60,505 nt of DNA from a virus (IMGVR_UViG_3300032213_000971:1-60505), one strand, 5' to 3'; numbered from the stretch's first letter, positions 25,378 to 33,460 are shown. Notes: generated by a model not told the origin, from the letters alone. Numbers and translations are program-made.

Positions 25378-25559
25378 GCAATTCAAATACATCTGGAATG
25401 TCCGCAGGAACTGTCCTGCTTATTGTATTCATCACTCTTAAACTTTGCGGCGTTATCGCATGGTCGTGGTGGTGGGTGCTTTCTCCGCTTTGGATTCCGT
25501 TGGTTTTTCTTGCGGTTATTATGCTAATCTGCGTCATCATCGCTTTCCTAGTGCCGTGA
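25374..25559 (+). CDS. Small two-helix membrane protein
   Basis: This 61-residue protein has two hydrophobic spans separated by a short turn. The core VIAWSWWWVLSPLWIPL is characteristic of a small membrane protein widespread in phages, of unknown role. It lies among early genes and not near the endolysin, so a holin function is not favoured. Confidence 0.7.
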   Translation: MSNSNTSGMSAGTVLLIVFITLKLCGVIAWSWWWVLSPLWIPLVFLAVIMLICVIIAFLVP

Positions 25560-25732
25560 AAAAGACCAACTACTTCAAACGAGTAGCAAGCCCTATTGCT
25601 GGTTCTGAAGTTGCCGTAAAAGCCCGGACGCATTCTTTGAAAAAAGCCACCCCGGCAACCAAAGCTAATAACCCACAGCGCATGGACATCATGCGTCGAT
25701 ACGAATTAAGCAGTAGGAACAACAATGAATAA
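25556..25732 (+). CDS. 58-residue basic protein with GTG start
   Basis: GTG at 25556 overlaps the preceding stop as GTGA. The upstream ATG at 25445 would lie wholly inside the membrane-protein gene. The peptide is basic (KKTNYFKRVASPIAGSEVAV, later KKATPATKANN). It overlaps the DUF3310-type gene by eight bases. Unknown. Confidence 0.48.
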   Translation: MKKTNYFKRVASPIAGSEVAVKARTHSLKKATPATKANNPQRMDIMRRYELSSRNNNE

Positions 25733-25964
25733 TACAGACATCAATTTCCCTGACGCTGTAACTCACCCGGCTCACTACACGGCACACCCGTCTGGTGTTG
25801 AGTGCATTCAGGTTACGGAGCATTTTGGGTTTTGCCTAGGTAATGCCATTAAGTATATTTGGAGGGCAGGGCTGAAATCTAAAGACCCAACGGAAGACTT
25901 GGAAAAAGCCATCTTTTACATCCGCAGAGAGATCCAAAGAATTAACACAAATGAGTCTATCTGA
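25725..25964 (+). CDS. DUF3310-type protein
   Basis: This 79-residue protein has the DUF3310 signature: HPAHYTAHPSGVECIQV, HFGFCLGNAIKYIWRAG and EDLEKAIFYIRRE. The family is widespread in phages and often annotated as nucleotide-kinase-like, but it is too short for a kinase and its activity is unknown. It sits near the end of the early small-gene run. Confidence 0.85.
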   Translation: MNNTDINFPDAVTHPAHYTAHPSGVECIQVTEHFGFCLGNAIKYIWRAGLKSKDPTEDLEKAIFYIRREIQRINTNESI

Positions 25965-26262
25965 AGATTGCAGGCATTGGACAACCCCTAGGTGGCTTTC
26001 GTGCATTTACGAAAGGCTTCTTCAGCCGTTTTCTGTAACGATTGACGGCACACTTCCTGTGTCTGGATCTGTTTCGGTAGATAATTTCCCAGCGCAAAGA
26101 TCATCATCGTATTCACTGCCTGTATTCACGCGAAGAACATTTGTATCTACTGATGGTAACATCACGCAGATTAATTATTTCAATGGAGCAACACAAGTTG
26201 CCAGCAGGAATCTGACATATAGTGCTGGAGCAATCGCAACAGACACCCTTACAATTCCATAA
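25951..26262 (+). CDS. Small virion-like beta protein in early region
   Basis: This 103-residue protein overlaps the DUF3310 gene by 14 bases. After a helical start (RWLSCIYERLLQPF) it becomes beta-rich with GSVSVDNFPAQ, a motif family often found in neck or fibre proteins. The SVSVxNFP string recurs in the decoration protein gene at 50815. With the next two genes it forms a structural-looking island among early genes. Confidence 0.55.
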   Translation: MSLSEDCRHWTTPRWLSCIYERLLQPFSVTIDGTLPVSGSVSVDNFPAQRSSSYSLPVFTRRTFVSTDGNITQINYFNGATQVASRNLTYSAGAIATDTLTIP

Positions 26263-26266
26263 CCAT

Positions 26267-26482
26267 ATGAACGAACAAATCTCACTCGCATTCTCCGTAC
26301 AGCCTACTGGCTACACTTCTACATCAATTAGCATCATCCCAACCAAGGAAGATGGATCGCTGAATACGGATGCCATTGTGTCTGTGAACATTGCGTCCCC
26401 TATTGCTGGATCTCCAGAAGCAAACTTGGTTGAGTCAATCTCCACGGCTCTGTCTGATTACAGGACAGCAAAAAGTATCTAA
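26267..26482 (+). CDS. Small beta-rich protein of adhesin island
   Basis: This 71-residue protein starts at 26267, just after ACCAT. Alternating polar and hydrophobic residues suggest a beta fold (ISLAFSVQPTGYTSTSISI). It lies between the short NFP-motif gene and a fibre-like gene, so a structural or adhesin accessory role is likely by context. Confidence 0.5.
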   Translation: MNEQISLAFSVQPTGYTSTSISIIPTKEDGSLNTDAIVSVNIASPIAGSPEANLVESISTALSDYRTAKSI

Positions 26483-26484
26483 TC

Positions 26485-27828
26485 ATGGCTACAAGATGGG
26501 CAGTCGCATCTGGTAACTGGTCGTCCAATGCAACTTGGAATGGAACCTCTTCCATACCCGGTAACGGAGATACTGTTTACGCCAACGGCTTTAACGTAAC
26601 AATCAACCAGAACGTAAGCATTGGTGGTGCAAACAATAGTTCTGTCAATGCAGGAAGTTTTTTAATTGGATCTCGTTATGTAATTACTTCCGTTGGATCT
26701 ACATCGTGGACTGCCATAGGTGCTTCAACCAATACTGTGGGTGTAATTTTTGTTGCAACTGGAGCTGGATCTGGAACAGGTGTTGCGTCAACAGTTGCAA
26801 GCATCAACACGAGTGCCATTGCCTCAATTCCAATTGCCACTGGCGGTTCTTTTACCATTGCTGATACGTTTACTTTAACCGCTGATGTTTACGCAGGAAC
26901 TACTACTTGTTTGTTGTTTTCAGCAAACTCTCCTGCAACTGCCGCTGTTGTTGGCAATATAACTAGTGGGGTCAACTCAAGAGGGTTGAACATAACTGGC
27001 ACAGGAACAATGAATGTCACGGGAAATGCAAATGGCACTCAAGGAGGATCTACTGGCCCTGCTATTGATAATACTTCAACAGGCGTTTTGAACTTTACTG
27101 GAAACGCAAGCGGTGGATCTATTACTAACTCATACGGAATTGCAAACTCTTCAACTGGCACGGTTATCATGGTTGGGAATGCGCTTCCAAGTAGTATAAC
27201 AAACTCAAGTGCCGCTGTTACAAACCTTGCGGGTGGATCATTTACATTAACTGGAAACGCAACGGGTGGTTTATCTGCTCCGGGTGCGTCTAATCAGGGA
27301 ACTGGGACATTTACTATAATTGGTAATGTTACTGCATCTACAAATCAGGCTGGATTTACTTCTACCAATCCTACTGCCACAAATAGAGCGTCAGGATCAA
27401 CATTTGATTCTGCGAATGGATTTGCGGCAATTTTTGCCGTTAGAATATTCCTAAATACAGCAGTAACAAATGGCGAAATACGGAAATCACTAAATGGAAC
27501 TTCAACATTCCAATCGTTCTACACAGCAGACTTCTCTGGATTCGGACAACCAGCCACTTCCAACGTGCGGTCTGGAGTAACTTATGCCGCTGGAGCTTTA
27601 ACAGGAACCGCCGCAATACCAGCCGCAGGATCAGTTGCTTTGGGTGTGCCAGTAGACGCAACTACTGGAACCGCTGTGCTTACAGCCGCAAACGTCCAGA
27701 CTGCTCTCACCTCGCAGGGATTGACAACCGCAAGGGCAACCAACCTAGACAATCTGGATGCTACGATTTCATCACGATCAACCATAACAGCATCACAAGT
27801 GCAAGCCGCAGTCCTACCGATTCTATGA
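26485..27828 (+). CDS. Fibre- or adhesin-like protein
   Basis: This is a 447-residue protein of low sequence complexity rich in Thr, Gly, Asn and Ser. The start (WAVASGNWSSNATWNG) is typical of right-handed beta-helix surface proteins. A segment with YVITSVGSTSWTAIGAS followed by GVIFVATGAGSGTG matches a module frequent in aquatic phage structural proteins. Later repeats of TGNA-type turns suggest a beta helix, and the C-terminus has the VALGVPVDATTGTA-type ending seen in appendage proteins. It is probably a receptor-binding or decoration protein. The stop overlaps the next start as ATGA. Confidence 0.6.
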   Translation: MATRWAVASGNWSSNATWNGTSSIPGNGDTVYANGFNVTINQNVSIGGANNSSVNAGSFLIGSRYVITSVGSTSWTAIGASTNTVGVIFVATGAGSGTGVASTVASINTSAIASIPIATGGSFTIADTFTLTADVYAGTTTCLLFSANSPATAAVVGNITSGVNSRGLNITGTGTMNVTGNANGTQGGSTGPAIDNTSTGVLNFTGNASGGSITNSYGIANSSTGTVIMVGNALPSSITNSSAAVTNLAGGSFTLTGNATGGLSAPGASNQGTGTFTIIGNVTASTNQAGFTSTNPTATNRASGSTFDSANGFAAIFAVRIFLNTAVTNGEIRKSLNGTSTFQSFYTADFSGFGQPATSNVRSGVTYAAGALTGTAAIPAAGSVALGVPVDATTGTAVLTAANVQTALTSQGLTTARATNLDNLDATISSRSTITASQVQAAVLPIL

Positions 27829-27998
27829 GCCAACCAATTCCTAAAAATCAGTTCGGCACAGGTGCCGGGAAAGGCGATGCAGAGCGTCCTGTGAATCGCA
27901 AGGTCTTCCGGGAAACGCTTGAGCGCATGAAGACGCATGGAATGCGTGGGAAGGTTGCCCGGGTGAACGGAATCAAGACAACTCTGGTATACAAGTGA
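27825..27998 (+). CDS. 57-residue basic protein
   Basis: ATG at 27825 overlaps the fibre-like gene stop. The peptide contains GTGAGKGDAERPVNRK and a basic helix. It ends in a four-base overlap with a GTG-started gene. Unknown. Confidence 0.48.
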   Translation: MSQPIPKNQFGTGAGKGDAERPVNRKVFRETLERMKTHGMRGKVARVNGIKTTLVYK

Positions 27999-28180
27999 AA
28001 AGGGAAAAATGGATGGCCGAGATTGGCCGTCTGGGCGGGTCATCCCGGTCAGAGCGGAAAGCGATTGCTGCGGCTAAAAACGGAGCAAAGGGAGGTCGTC
28101 CCCGGGTGGCTGTGCCTGCGCCCCTGCTTAAATACTGGCTCCAGACAGGGTCAAAAAAACCTGTTGACGCATCTCGCTGA
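27995..28180 (+). CDS. Small glycine/lysine repeat protein (KGG-like)
   Basis: This 61-residue protein starts with GTG in a GTGA overlap; ATG at 28013 is an alternative. The core IGRLGGSSRSERKAIAAAKNG followed by AKGGRP resembles short KGG/con-10-like repeats common in phage and plasmid proteins. The function is unknown. It ends just before promoter P3. Confidence 0.6.
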   Translation: MKREKWMAEIGRLGGSSRSERKAIAAAKNGAKGGRPRVAVPAPLLKYWLQTGSKKPVDASR

Positions 28181-28216
28181 TCTTACTAGAGTCTTCCTGT
28201 CGGTAGAAACACAACC
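28164..28216 (+). promoter_or_regulatory. Promoter P3 (TTGACG-17-TAGAGT) with downstream element
   Basis: TTGACG (28164) and TAGAGT (28187) are 17 bases apart; the -35 is preceded by an A-run and CCTG. TGTCGGTAGAAACACAACC (28198-28216) starts five bases after the -10 and matches the P1 element. It drives the gene at 28234. The -35 box overlaps the end of the upstream coding frame. Confidence 0.75.
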
Positions 28217-28233
28217 ATATAAATCAATACATC

Positions 28234-28431
28234 ATGAAACTCAACAAGCGCATTATCGACAAAGCAATCAAGCACCTTGATCTGCAAATCATCCATGAGC
28301 GTGGATCGGGATATTTTTATTTTGTCTCCCTTAAAACCGACACCACAGTCGGCGAGTCAGTCTACGTCTGCTACTACGACCACCTCACGCTCCAGCAATG
28401 GCTGGATAGGGCTGAAGAAGCAGCCCAATAA
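28234..28431 (+). CDS. Small early protein behind P3
   Basis: This 65-residue protein has a simple alpha/beta pattern: a basic helix, then strands GYFYFVSLKT and ESVYVCYY, then a helix. It is the only gene between P3 and P4, so it is expressed on its own promoter. Unknown family. Confidence 0.65.
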   Translation: MKLNKRIIDKAIKHLDLQIIHERGSGYFYFVSLKTDTTVGESVYVCYYDHLTLQQWLDRAEEAAQ

Positions 28432-28445
28432 CCTGAAAAAACCTG

Positions 28446-28499
28446 TTGACGTACTCGCCTGAATCCCTACACTCGTCCCTGTCAGTAGAAACATAAACC
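28446..28499 (+). promoter_or_regulatory. Promoter P4 (TTGACG-16-TACACT) with downstream element
   Basis: TTGACG (28446) and TACACT (28468) are 16 bases apart. The upstream GAAAAAACCTG and the downstream TGTCAGTAGAAACATAAACC (28480-28499) closely match P3. It drives the 28514 gene and probably the whole recombination/replication operon. Confidence 0.73.
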
Positions 28500-28513
28500 C
28501 AACACATACATAT

Positions 28514-28756
28514 ATGAATCTAACGCTCCCTGTTAAAACCATTCACGGCACCTCATGGAACTCTCTCTGCGAGGACTACGAAAACGCACGCATCGCGGTC
28601 GAGGAAGCCGCTAATGCACTCGCCAAGATCGAATTCAATTCCCGTGACTACGCAACGGGCACATGGATCGATGCGGTCAAGCAGCGGCACGACATCTACG
28701 AGAAGCTGTCCGAAGTCCGCGACTTCTTGATGACCCACTCAATTCACCTTTCCTAA
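28514..28756 (+). CDS. Small helical protein, first gene after P4
   Basis: This is an 80-residue protein with a predicted two- or three-helix bundle (YENARIAVEEAANALAKIE). No motif of known function. It is the lead gene of the recombination module, and a 32-base A/C-rich leader separates it from the ERF gene. Confidence 0.62.
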   Translation: MNLTLPVKTIHGTSWNSLCEDYENARIAVEEAANALAKIEFNSRDYATGTWIDAVKQRHDIYEKLSEVRDFLMTHSIHLS

Positions 28757-28788
28757 TCACCCAACAACCAAACCCAACACATACATAC

Positions 28789-29400
28789 ATGAACACAACC
28801 CTAAACGCAGCCCTAGTAGCAGCCCTTGGTGAGCTTCGCAACATCGCGAAGGACAAGGTCAACCCACACTTCAAGTCGCGCTTCACAAGCCTTGACGCGA
28901 TACTCGACGCAACCCGGCCAATCCTTGCCAAGCATGGCCTAGCTCTCTCACAGGAGCCTGTATTTGAAGACGGCATGGCAGGAGTTGTCACCCGGATTAT
29001 CCACACCTCTGGTGACTCCCGGGAGAGCAAGCTGATCCTCCCGCTTCGCGATCAGTCGGCACAGGGAGTAGGTAGCGCAATCAGCTACGCTCGTCGTTAC
29101 TCTGCCGCAGCCGTCCTTGGCATCGCCTCTGATGAAGACGACGATGGGCAGCAGGCCAGCACTCCAAGCAAGGCTGTGATTGCCAAGCCTGTCATTGCCA
29201 AGCCATCTATCAAGAAGGCAGGCCCAACCCTGTCGGAGTTGATGGAAAGCAACAAGGTCACCGATGATGAGGTTATTGCATTCTGCAAGGCAAAGGGCAT
29301 GAAAGAGGTGCCTGAATACGTTGGCGATTTCTCGCCTGCGCTAACCAAAAGACTGGTCGAGATCTTTGACGAAGTTGTCACCTTCAGCCTTGCAAAATAA
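28789..29400 (+). CDS. ERF-family single-strand annealing protein
   Basis: This is a 203-residue protein. Residues 1-125 match the ERF superfamily: HFKSRFTSLDAIL near the start and the hallmark GSAISYARRYSAAAVLGI followed by acidic DEDDDG near 95-120. ERF proteins anneal complementary DNA strands and drive phage recombination, often with an exonuclease and SSB. The C-terminal 70 residues form a linker and a small helical domain. The start at 28789 follows the ACATACATAC leader used by several genes here. The next gene begins inside the stop codon. Confidence 0.85.
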   Translation: MNTTLNAALVAALGELRNIAKDKVNPHFKSRFTSLDAILDATRPILAKHGLALSQEPVFEDGMAGVVTRIIHTSGDSRESKLILPLRDQSAQGVGSAISYARRYSAAAVLGIASDEDDDGQQASTPSKAVIAKPVIAKPSIKKAGPTLSELMESNKVTDDEVIAFCKAKGMKEVPEYVGDFSPALTKRLVEIFDEVVTFSLAK

Positions 29401-29609
29401 TGATCAATCGAAACCTACAGATTTTGGGAGATCTACTGGCATTTGAACTCCGTAACGCAGAGCGTCATGGATTGAGCGAAATCCGCATCACAGCGGCTCG
29501 CGCCAGAACAATCCTGTCCGATATCAGATCCATTACAGAAAAGGCTCCTGCGCCCAAAAACAGACGGGAGCCTGCTTACTTCAACCATCTCGACAAGCAA
29601 CTAGCCTAA
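29400..29609 (+). CDS. Small helical protein in recombination module
   Basis: This 69-residue, mostly helical protein (ILGDLLAFELRNAERHG) ends in a basic tail. Its start overlaps the ERF stop by one base, so it is co-translated with the ERF gene. No family recognised. Confidence 0.6.
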   Translation: MINRNLQILGDLLAFELRNAERHGLSEIRITAARARTILSDIRSITEKAPAPKNRREPAYFNHLDKQLA

Positions 29610-29616
29610 TAAATAT

Positions 29617-30675
29617 ATGACCGACGAACGTAACAACAAGCCATCCGGGAGTGCAGCTTCAGCCTACGCAGCCTGCCCCGGGCGTTTCTACCTAGAGAAA
29701 CTCGTTCCAGAGCGTCCAACTAGCCCATACGCAGAGTCTGGTAGCCGCATCCACGCATACCTAGGTGGAGAGGCTGGGCCAGAAACTCTGACAGAGGAGG
29801 AACTGGCAACAGCCGAAAGGTGCCGGGCAGAGTATGAGGAGATCCGGGCTGCTCTGCCTGTTCAGGATTGCGAAGAAACCGTACTGGAGAACCGTTACTG
29901 GTACGACGACTTGTTCAGCGGCCAGATTGATCGCATTGATTTCTTCGATCATGGGGCTACAGCCCTAGTGGTTGACTGGAAGACAGGACGCACGGCACAG
30001 GCATCAGCTTCCGAGAACCTTCAGCTTCGTGCATACGGGGTGCTGGTTAAGAAGAACTACCCGGCGATCAAGCGCATGTTTGTGGCGATTGTGCAGCCAC
30101 TTGCAGCCCGGTTCACGATTGCCGAATATGATGAAGTAGACCTAGCGCACGCAGGGGCTGAAATCGTCGGCATCATGCATGCGGTAAACGAGCCTGATGC
30201 GCCTCGCAATCCATCCCCAGACGCATGCAAGTACTGCTCCGCAAAGGCTATCTGCCCAGAGGCTGGGAGTGTTGCCCGGGAAATCGTTGCAGCCCCAGTA
30301 GCAAGCGTTCCTGCACTCTCCAATAATGACCTGTCAGATTTCTTGGAGAAGGCACAGGTTGTGGAAGACTTCATCGAAGCGATTCGCGCCGAGGCCAAGG
30401 CAAGACTGAAATCAGGGCAGGAAGTTCCCGGGTATAAGCTGACAGCCGGGCGCACATCCCGTAGCGTTGAAAATTTAGACGAGGTTTATGAGAAATCTGG
30501 TCTTGAACCGTACACTTTCCTGCGTGCGTGCAAGCTGTCCTTGCCGTCACTCGAAAAGATCTTTGCCGAGGCCAAGGGGCTGAAGGCTAAAGAGGCAAAG
30601 GCCGAGTTGGAAACCCTACTCGCCGATGTCATCACAACAAAAACCAGCGACCAGATTCTGGCTCGCGCAAAATAA
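29617..30675 (+). CDS. PD-(D/E)XK nuclease (Cas4/RecB-like, DUF2800-type)
   Basis: This is a 352-residue protein. The nuclease core has SGQIDRIDFF (catalytic Asp about residue 110), ALVVDWKTG with the D-x-K pair (about 122-130) and the QLRAYG motif. A cysteine set near DACKYCSAKAICPEA (about 202-216), with the early Cys of ACPG, could hold an iron-sulfur cluster as in Cas4-like enzymes. Together with ERF and SSB-like neighbours it probably resects DNA ends for recombination-dependent replication. The C-terminal 100 residues contain a helical domain. Confidence 0.82.
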   Translation: MTDERNNKPSGSAASAYAACPGRFYLEKLVPERPTSPYAESGSRIHAYLGGEAGPETLTEEELATAERCRAEYEEIRAALPVQDCEETVLENRYWYDDLFSGQIDRIDFFDHGATALVVDWKTGRTAQASASENLQLRAYGVLVKKNYPAIKRMFVAIVQPLAARFTIAEYDEVDLAHAGAEIVGIMHAVNEPDAPRNPSPDACKYCSAKAICPEAGSVAREIVAAPVASVPALSNNDLSDFLEKAQVVEDFIEAIRAEAKARLKSGQEVPGYKLTAGRTSRSVENLDEVYEKSGLEPYTFLRACKLSLPSLEKIFAEAKGLKAKEAKAELETLLADVITTKTSDQILARAK

Positions 30676-30683
30676 GGAGAAGT

Positions 30684-30968
30684 ATGATTAGCGTTAAAAT
30701 CGACGTTACCAAAATCGATAAAGAAGCCTTGTACAAGGGAGCAAAGGGGACGTACCTGAACATCACTCTCATGGACAACCGGGAAGGGAAAGACCAGTAC
30801 GAGAATGACGGGTTCGTCGTTCAGGACATCGGTCGTGACCGCAGGCAGGCTGGTGAGAAGGGGCCAATTATTGGCAATTTCCGCCACATCGAAGTTGCCA
30901 GCACCCCGGCACCCAAACCAAAGCCTGCACCCGTGCAGGAGAGCATTGACGACGACATCCCATTTTAA
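30684..30968 (+). CDS. Single-stranded DNA-binding-like protein
   Basis: This 94-residue protein has a beta-rich N-terminal part followed by a Pro/Lys linker and an acidic tail ending DDDIPF, which is the typical SSB protein-interaction tail. It has a clear Shine-Dalgarno sequence (AAGGAG six bases before ATG), which is rare in this genome. Placement after the nuclease and before RusA agrees with coating ssDNA during recombination. Confidence 0.72.
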   Translation: MISVKIDVTKIDKEALYKGAKGTYLNITLMDNREGKDQYENDGFVVQDIGRDRRQAGEKGPIIGNFRHIEVASTPAPKPKPAPVQESIDDDIPF

Positions 30969-30970
30969 AC

Positions 30971-31159
30971 ATGGAAAGCAAAAATCTCCTCACAAAGGAT
31001 CAGCTTGCAACTGTCCTGAATGTTTCGCTTTCCACGATTAATTCGTGGATGCGTAAGGGCATTCTTCCTTTCTACAAACTGTCGCCCCGGTGCATTCGGT
31101 TCGACATGGAAAAGGTGAATGCAGCCATTCAGACAATGGTTGAATCTCAAGCGAAGTAA
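30971..31159 (+). CDS. Excisionase/MerR-type helix-turn-helix protein
   Basis: This is a 62-residue protein. KDQLATVLNVSLSTINSWM followed by a GILPFYKL wing and CIRFDMEKV is the winged-helix pattern of small excisionase-like DNA-binding domains. No integrase is seen, so regulation or a replication role is more likely than excision. Confidence 0.75.
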   Translation: MESKNLLTKDQLATVLNVSLSTINSWMRKGILPFYKLSPRCIRFDMEKVNAAIQTMVESQAK

Positions 31160-31162
31160 ACC

Positions 31163-31360
31163 GTGAGTGCTATTGTTTCAAAAAAGGGAGTACATCCCGG
31201 AGATCAGTTTCCCTGTGAAGACTGCGGAGACATTATTTCTGGGGTAAGAGTTCTGGATGGCGAACACGTTTATTACGTCATTCACGACAGAAGCAATCCC
31301 AACAAAAGCACCTATCGATGTGCCGACTGTCAGGATGACCGTTGGAACCAACTCGACTGA
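31163..31360 (+). CDS. Small zinc-ribbon protein
   Basis: This 65-residue protein starts with GTG. CEDCGD near residue 18 and CADCQDD near 53 form two CxxC knuckles that should bind zinc. Its stop overlaps the RusA start by one base (TGATG). Unknown function. Confidence 0.65.
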   Translation: MSAIVSKKGVHPGDQFPCEDCGDIISGVRVLDGEHVYYVIHDRSNPNKSTYRCADCQDDRWNQLD

Positions 31361-31791
31361 TGAACATCATTTCTTTCACCATCCCTGTCTGCCCGGCGAG
31401 CCTTCAGTTCTCTGGCAGGCGGGTGATGGTAAAGAACGGTCGCCCGGTATTCTTCAAGCAAAAGAAAGCTAGTGACTGGGAAAAGATCGTCGGGTGGTAC
31501 GCAAATCCGCATCGCCCGGCGGCACCATTTACGGGGCCGCTGCGTATGTCTGTCACGTTTGTACTGAAGCGTCCGATTTCTTTGAACGCTAAAAAATATA
31601 CTCGCGACCGCATACCATGCCCGAAGCGTCCAGACCTAGACAACTTACAGAAAAACCTACAGGATAGTGTGAAAGGTTTTTGGGAAGACGACTCGCAGAT
31701 TGTTAGTCTATTCCTGAAGAAGTTTTACGCATCAATAGACGAAACACCAAAAATAGAAATATCAATAGCGCAGTATGAAGACGAACATTAA
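31360..31791 (+). CDS. RusA-like Holliday junction resolvase
   Basis: This is a 143-residue protein. The RusA active-site pattern is visible: KRPDLDNLQKNLQDSV followed by WEDDSQIV, giving the acidic residues that bind magnesium, and basic strand segments before them. It cuts branched DNA left by recombination or replication. The start at 31360 is chosen because it overlaps the previous stop; the upstream ATG would overlap that gene by 19 bases. Confidence 0.87.
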   Translation: MNIISFTIPVCPASLQFSGRRVMVKNGRPVFFKQKKASDWEKIVGWYANPHRPAAPFTGPLRMSVTFVLKRPISLNAKKYTRDRIPCPKRPDLDNLQKNLQDSVKGFWEDDSQIVSLFLKKFYASIDETPKIEISIAQYEDEH

Positions 31792-31930
31792 GAAGAAATG
31801 CACCGTCAAACTGAAAGACGGTCGTGTATTCAAAGCCAACATCGTTGGCAGGGCAGGCAACCATAAACTAATTGTAGACTCAAAGGAATGGGGTCAAATG
31901 GAAGTAGACTCCCGGGCAGTAAAAAATTAA
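31775..31930 (+). CDS. 51-residue basic beta protein
   Basis: ATG 31775 lies inside the RusA gene end. The peptide (KKKCTVKLKDGRVFKANIVG) looks like a small beta barrel of SH3 or Sm-like size. Too short for a certain assignment. Confidence 0.52.
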   Translation: MKTNIKKKCTVKLKDGRVFKANIVGRAGNHKLIVDSKEWGQMEVDSRAVKN

Positions 31931-31942
31931 CCACACACAACA

Positions 31943-32203
31943 ATGGATAACATCACATACAAATCACAGAATCTTGGATCTGATCCAATTGCAATCAACA
32001 AGTCATTTTACATGGTTTTCAAACTGACAAGTGGATTGCATCAAAGAGATTGCACTCCAACTGTCAGGCATGAAACTCTGGAAGAAGCATGCATCGAAGC
32101 AGAGAGGTTGGCAGCAAAGCACCCTGCTAATAAATTTGTGGTTCTGAAAGCAATTGGAATCATGCACGCAGAAGTCACCGTGAAGGAACAACCGCTAAAC
32201 TAA
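31943..32203 (+). CDS. Small alpha/beta hypothetical protein
   Basis: This is an 86-residue protein. A strand FYMVFKLTSG, then HETLEEACIEAERLAAKHP, then KFVVLKAIG suggests a compact beta-alpha-beta fold. The pattern is common in small phage proteins, with no known role. The next gene begins in its stop codon. Confidence 0.62.
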   Translation: MDNITYKSQNLGSDPIAINKSFYMVFKLTSGLHQRDCTPTVRHETLEEACIEAERLAAKHPANKFVVLKAIGIMHAEVTVKEQPLN

Positions 32204-32400
32204 TGGACAAACAACAAGCATTTAAAAATTGGTACGCCACCGAGGGAGTCAGGACACCCGTTCCGGGAGGTGAAGGATACAGCCAACACGAAGAGTATCA
32301 GAGAGTCGCATTCCTTGCCGGGATGGAAGCAATGAACGAATTCGTGTGCGAAACAATCGACCGCATTCATCGTGAAATAAGCAAAACCAACAACAATTGA
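32203..32400 (+). CDS. Small phage protein (AFxxWY motif)
   Basis: This 65-residue protein begins with a QQAFKNWYATEG helix, and FLAGMEAM lies in the middle. Similar small proteins occur in phage replication regions. The role is unknown. Confidence 0.58.
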   Translation: MDKQQAFKNWYATEGVRTPVPGGEGYSQHEEYQRVAFLAGMEAMNEFVCETIDRIHREISKTNNN

Positions 32401-32405
32401 TCCAC

Positions 32406-32765
32406 ATGAATACATTAATAGATTCAATAAATGACTTGTTCTCATGGGCAAGAAACAACGACCCAGAGACATCCAAGATGGTTGGCAAAGACAAAAAGGT
32501 ACAACTGCGCTGGGGGTCGCAACGTGCATCGTTGCTCATCCAGTACATCGATAACGATCTTTCTGATGAGGAGGCTGGGGACGCATCAGGACTGCGTAGC
32601 AATCGTTCATGCTGCTACTGGAAGCGATGCAGCGAACTGCGTCAAATGGGCCTAATAGAGGATACTGGAGAGGTGAAGGTATCGGAGGCCGGGCAAAAGG
32701 TACAGGTGTGCAGGATCACCGAACTTGGAAAGCAGAAGATAAACGAAATAAATCCAAACAAATGA
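32406..32765 (+). CDS. Winged-helix-like protein
   Basis: This is a 119-residue protein. NDPETSKMVG near the N-terminus, LSDEEAGDASGL in the middle and KRCSELRQMGLIEDTGE near 75-90 match a family of small phage winged-helix proteins in which the last helix recognises DNA. It overlaps the replication protein by four bases (ATGA). Confidence 0.65.
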   Translation: MNTLIDSINDLFSWARNNDPETSKMVGKDKKVQLRWGSQRASLLIQYIDNDLSDEEAGDASGLRSNRSCCYWKRCSELRQMGLIEDTGEVKVSEAGQKVQVCRITELGKQKINEINPNK

Positions 32766-33460
32766 ACTACTATCAATTCCACATTGGTGACTACCAATCC
32801 CACACCTCTCACCTCACCCCGATGGAAGACTTGTGCTACCGTAGGCTAATTGACAGGTACTACCTATCCGAAGCGCACCTACCTTTGGATGTGACCGCAG
32901 TTGCCCGGCTTATCGGCTTCCGAGATCAGGAGCAGATCGTATCTGATATCTTGTCTGAATTCTTTGTGAAATCAGAAGAAGGATGGAGGTCATCCCGGTG
33001 CGACGACGAGATCGAAAAGTACCGGGAAAAAGCCAACCGAGCGAGAAAGGCAAACGATAGCCGTTGGCACAAGAAAGGAGAAAACAGGTCATCTGATTCT
33101 GATGCGGATCTGATTTCAGAAACCTTTCAGATCCCAACCAATAACCAAGAACCAATAGTAAGTAGTACTAAAAAGAAAAAGGTCGCTGACGCTCCCGTTG
33201 TGATGCCAGAGGTCTTGGACAATCTGGAGTTTGCCACAGCATGGCAGGAGTACATTTCCTATCGCTCGACCGCAGGCTTCAAGACCCTGAAGCGTCCAAG
33301 CATCCAGCGAACCTTTGACGAGATGGCTACATGGGGATGCGATGCAGCAATCCAATCCCTGCACAACTCAATCCGCAACGGGTGGCAAGGTGTCTTCGCA
33401 CCCCGGACACAAGCAAACGCCATCCCAGAAAAGAACAATGAATTCACAACTGCATTCTAA
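32762..33460 (+). CDS. Replication initiator-like protein (DUF1376 N-terminus)
   Basis: This is a 232-residue protein. The first 85 residues match DUF1376 (MNYYQFHIGDYQSHTSHLTP, then CYRRLIDRYY). A basic linker follows and then a C-terminal helical domain. Proteins of this type stand in the place of lambda O before a DnaC-like loader and are thought to bind the origin and recruit the helicase. The next gene is the loader, in agreement with that role. Confidence 0.8.
   Translation: MNYYQFHIGDYQSHTSHLTPMEDLCYRRLIDRYYLSEAHLPLDVTAVARLIGFRDQEQIVSDILSEFFVKSEEGWRSSRCDDEIEKYREKANRARKANDSRWHKKGENRSSDSDADLISETFQIPTNNQEPIVSSTKKKKVADAPVVMPEVLDNLEFATAWQEYISYRSTAGFKTLKRPSIQRTFDEMATWGCDAAIQSLHNSIRNGWQGVFAPRTQANAIPEKNNEFTTAF

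Noticed and set aside
30971-31159. Excisionase as evidence of a temperate phage
   Set aside because: No integrase, repressor or attachment site is recognisable in the complete circle, so the small HTH protein alone does not support lysogeny.
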